Positions 63,711-64,000 of a DNA stretch of 64,000 nt are shown one piece after another (position 1 is the stretch's first letter; the number at the start of each line of letters is the position of its first letter). A program made the position numbers and the translations under genes. Below the pieces are notes generated by a model. That model ran no database searches, was not told where the DNA came from, and saw only the letters and a program-made list of their open reading frames with translations. The stretch lies in contig OZ038382.1 of the NCBI GenBank assembly GCA_964036045.1, positions 149,556,961 to 149,620,960 on the forward strand. Direction: 5' to 3'. The DNA comes from Eutreptiella sp. 'Long Island Sound 2002' (taxonomy: Eukaryota > Euglenozoa > Euglenophyceae > Eutreptiales > Eutreptiaceae).

Positions 63711-64000
63711 CGAACTGCTTCAACGCCTCGGCGTCCCTCAACCCAGCGCGCATCGTTTGAGCACCCCCCCTCCATCCTCTGAACCCCTCCGCCCCCGCCC
63801 CACTCCTAAAAACCCGCGACCATCACGCTTGCCCGACCTGGCTTGCTTTGGTCTTGAGCCCCCTCCCGTGACCAGTTGGAGGCAAAGCAAGGGATATGTG
63901 CGCCCAGCTGCAAAGGTCAACAACCCCCCGCCCCCCACGCTCAAAATCCTTTCACACAACCTGGAAAAGAAACCCCCCACCCCCTTCATTTTCCACCACC
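63688..64000 (+). CDS. Start of a following ORF, possibly an endonuclease-RT ORF2 (partial)
   Basis: A frame different from the AlkB ORF is open from about 63688 to the window end (KLSELLQRLGVPQP, Pro-rich linker, then TLKILSHNLEKKP). The last stretch resembles the first strand of AP-type endonucleases (hydrophobic-x-S-x-N), so this may be ORF2 of the AlkB element. The catalytic part lies beyond the window. No ATG is required if it follows by frameshift. Confidence 0.35.

Overview
This is nuclear DNA from a repeat-rich eukaryote, most likely an euglenid (Euglena or a close relative). The main evidence is a sequence at 28664-28690 that matches the Euglena spliced leader as I remember it (ACACTTTCTGAGTGTCTA followed by eight T). 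It forms the exact 5' end of a poly(A)-tailed retrocopy, and a second spliced-leader relic occurs twice more (33112-33139 and 60751-60778). TTAGGG-type repeats fit but prove little. No intact host gene is visible. The window is a stack of nested mobile elements plus fragments of host genes.

Layout. (1) The oldest layer is a decayed Ty3/gypsy-like retrotransposon running 1-31681 on the + strand. Its gag, protease, reverse transcriptase-RNase H and integrase pieces are split by three insertions. (2) LINE-A, 673-17580 on the - strand, is a 16.9-kb non-LTR retrotransposon flanked by the 8-bp target duplication TTTGGTCA. Removing it rejoins the gag frame exactly. (3) A 6.6-kb PIF/Harbinger-like DNA transposon, 19242-25874, has GGGGTTTCCCT inverted ends and a 3-bp ATT duplication. 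It sits in the gypsy protease and carries a DDE transposase, a RING-finger protein, another unrecognised protein and many short tandem arrays. (4) A retrocopied trans-spliced mRNA, 28664-31153, has an 18-bp target duplication and splits the pol frame. (5) A second giant LINE, LINE-B, 34395-59320 on the + strand (about 24.9 kb), belongs to the same family as LINE-A. It is bracketed by two copies (about 99% identical, no indel) of a 2,713-bp segment. (6) The right end, 59321-64000, holds a different LINE-like element with a first-ORF protein, an AlkB-type 2-oxoglutarate/Fe(II) dioxygenase and what may be the start of an endonuclease ORF.

The giant LINE family is the most striking content. Both copies carry, in order: a large ORF1 (about 1,235-1,295 aa) with a cysteine cluster; ORF2 with AP-type endonuclease, reverse transcriptase, RNase H and a C-terminal zinc knuckle; ORF3 with a Ulp1/C48-like cysteine-protease domain; and ORF4, low-complexity and basic, with a conserved C-terminal segment. 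The 3' end is an (ACCT)n tail rather than poly(A). In both copies ORF1 and ORF2 share one frame, separated only by UGA followed by CGG GGC, a context known for programmed readthrough. The next ATG lies inside the endonuclease domain. The sense strand is very C-rich, so G-rich or C-rich blocks on the + strand show the orientation of each copy. LINE-B also carries a roughly 0.6-kb fragment of a PPi-dependent phosphofructokinase gene that LINE-A lacks.

Both LINEs look inactive as read (frameshifts, one nonsense codon), and the gypsy, Harbinger and retrocopy genes are also broken. The value of the window is in the insertion order, the exact junctions and the unusual gene content of the LINE families.
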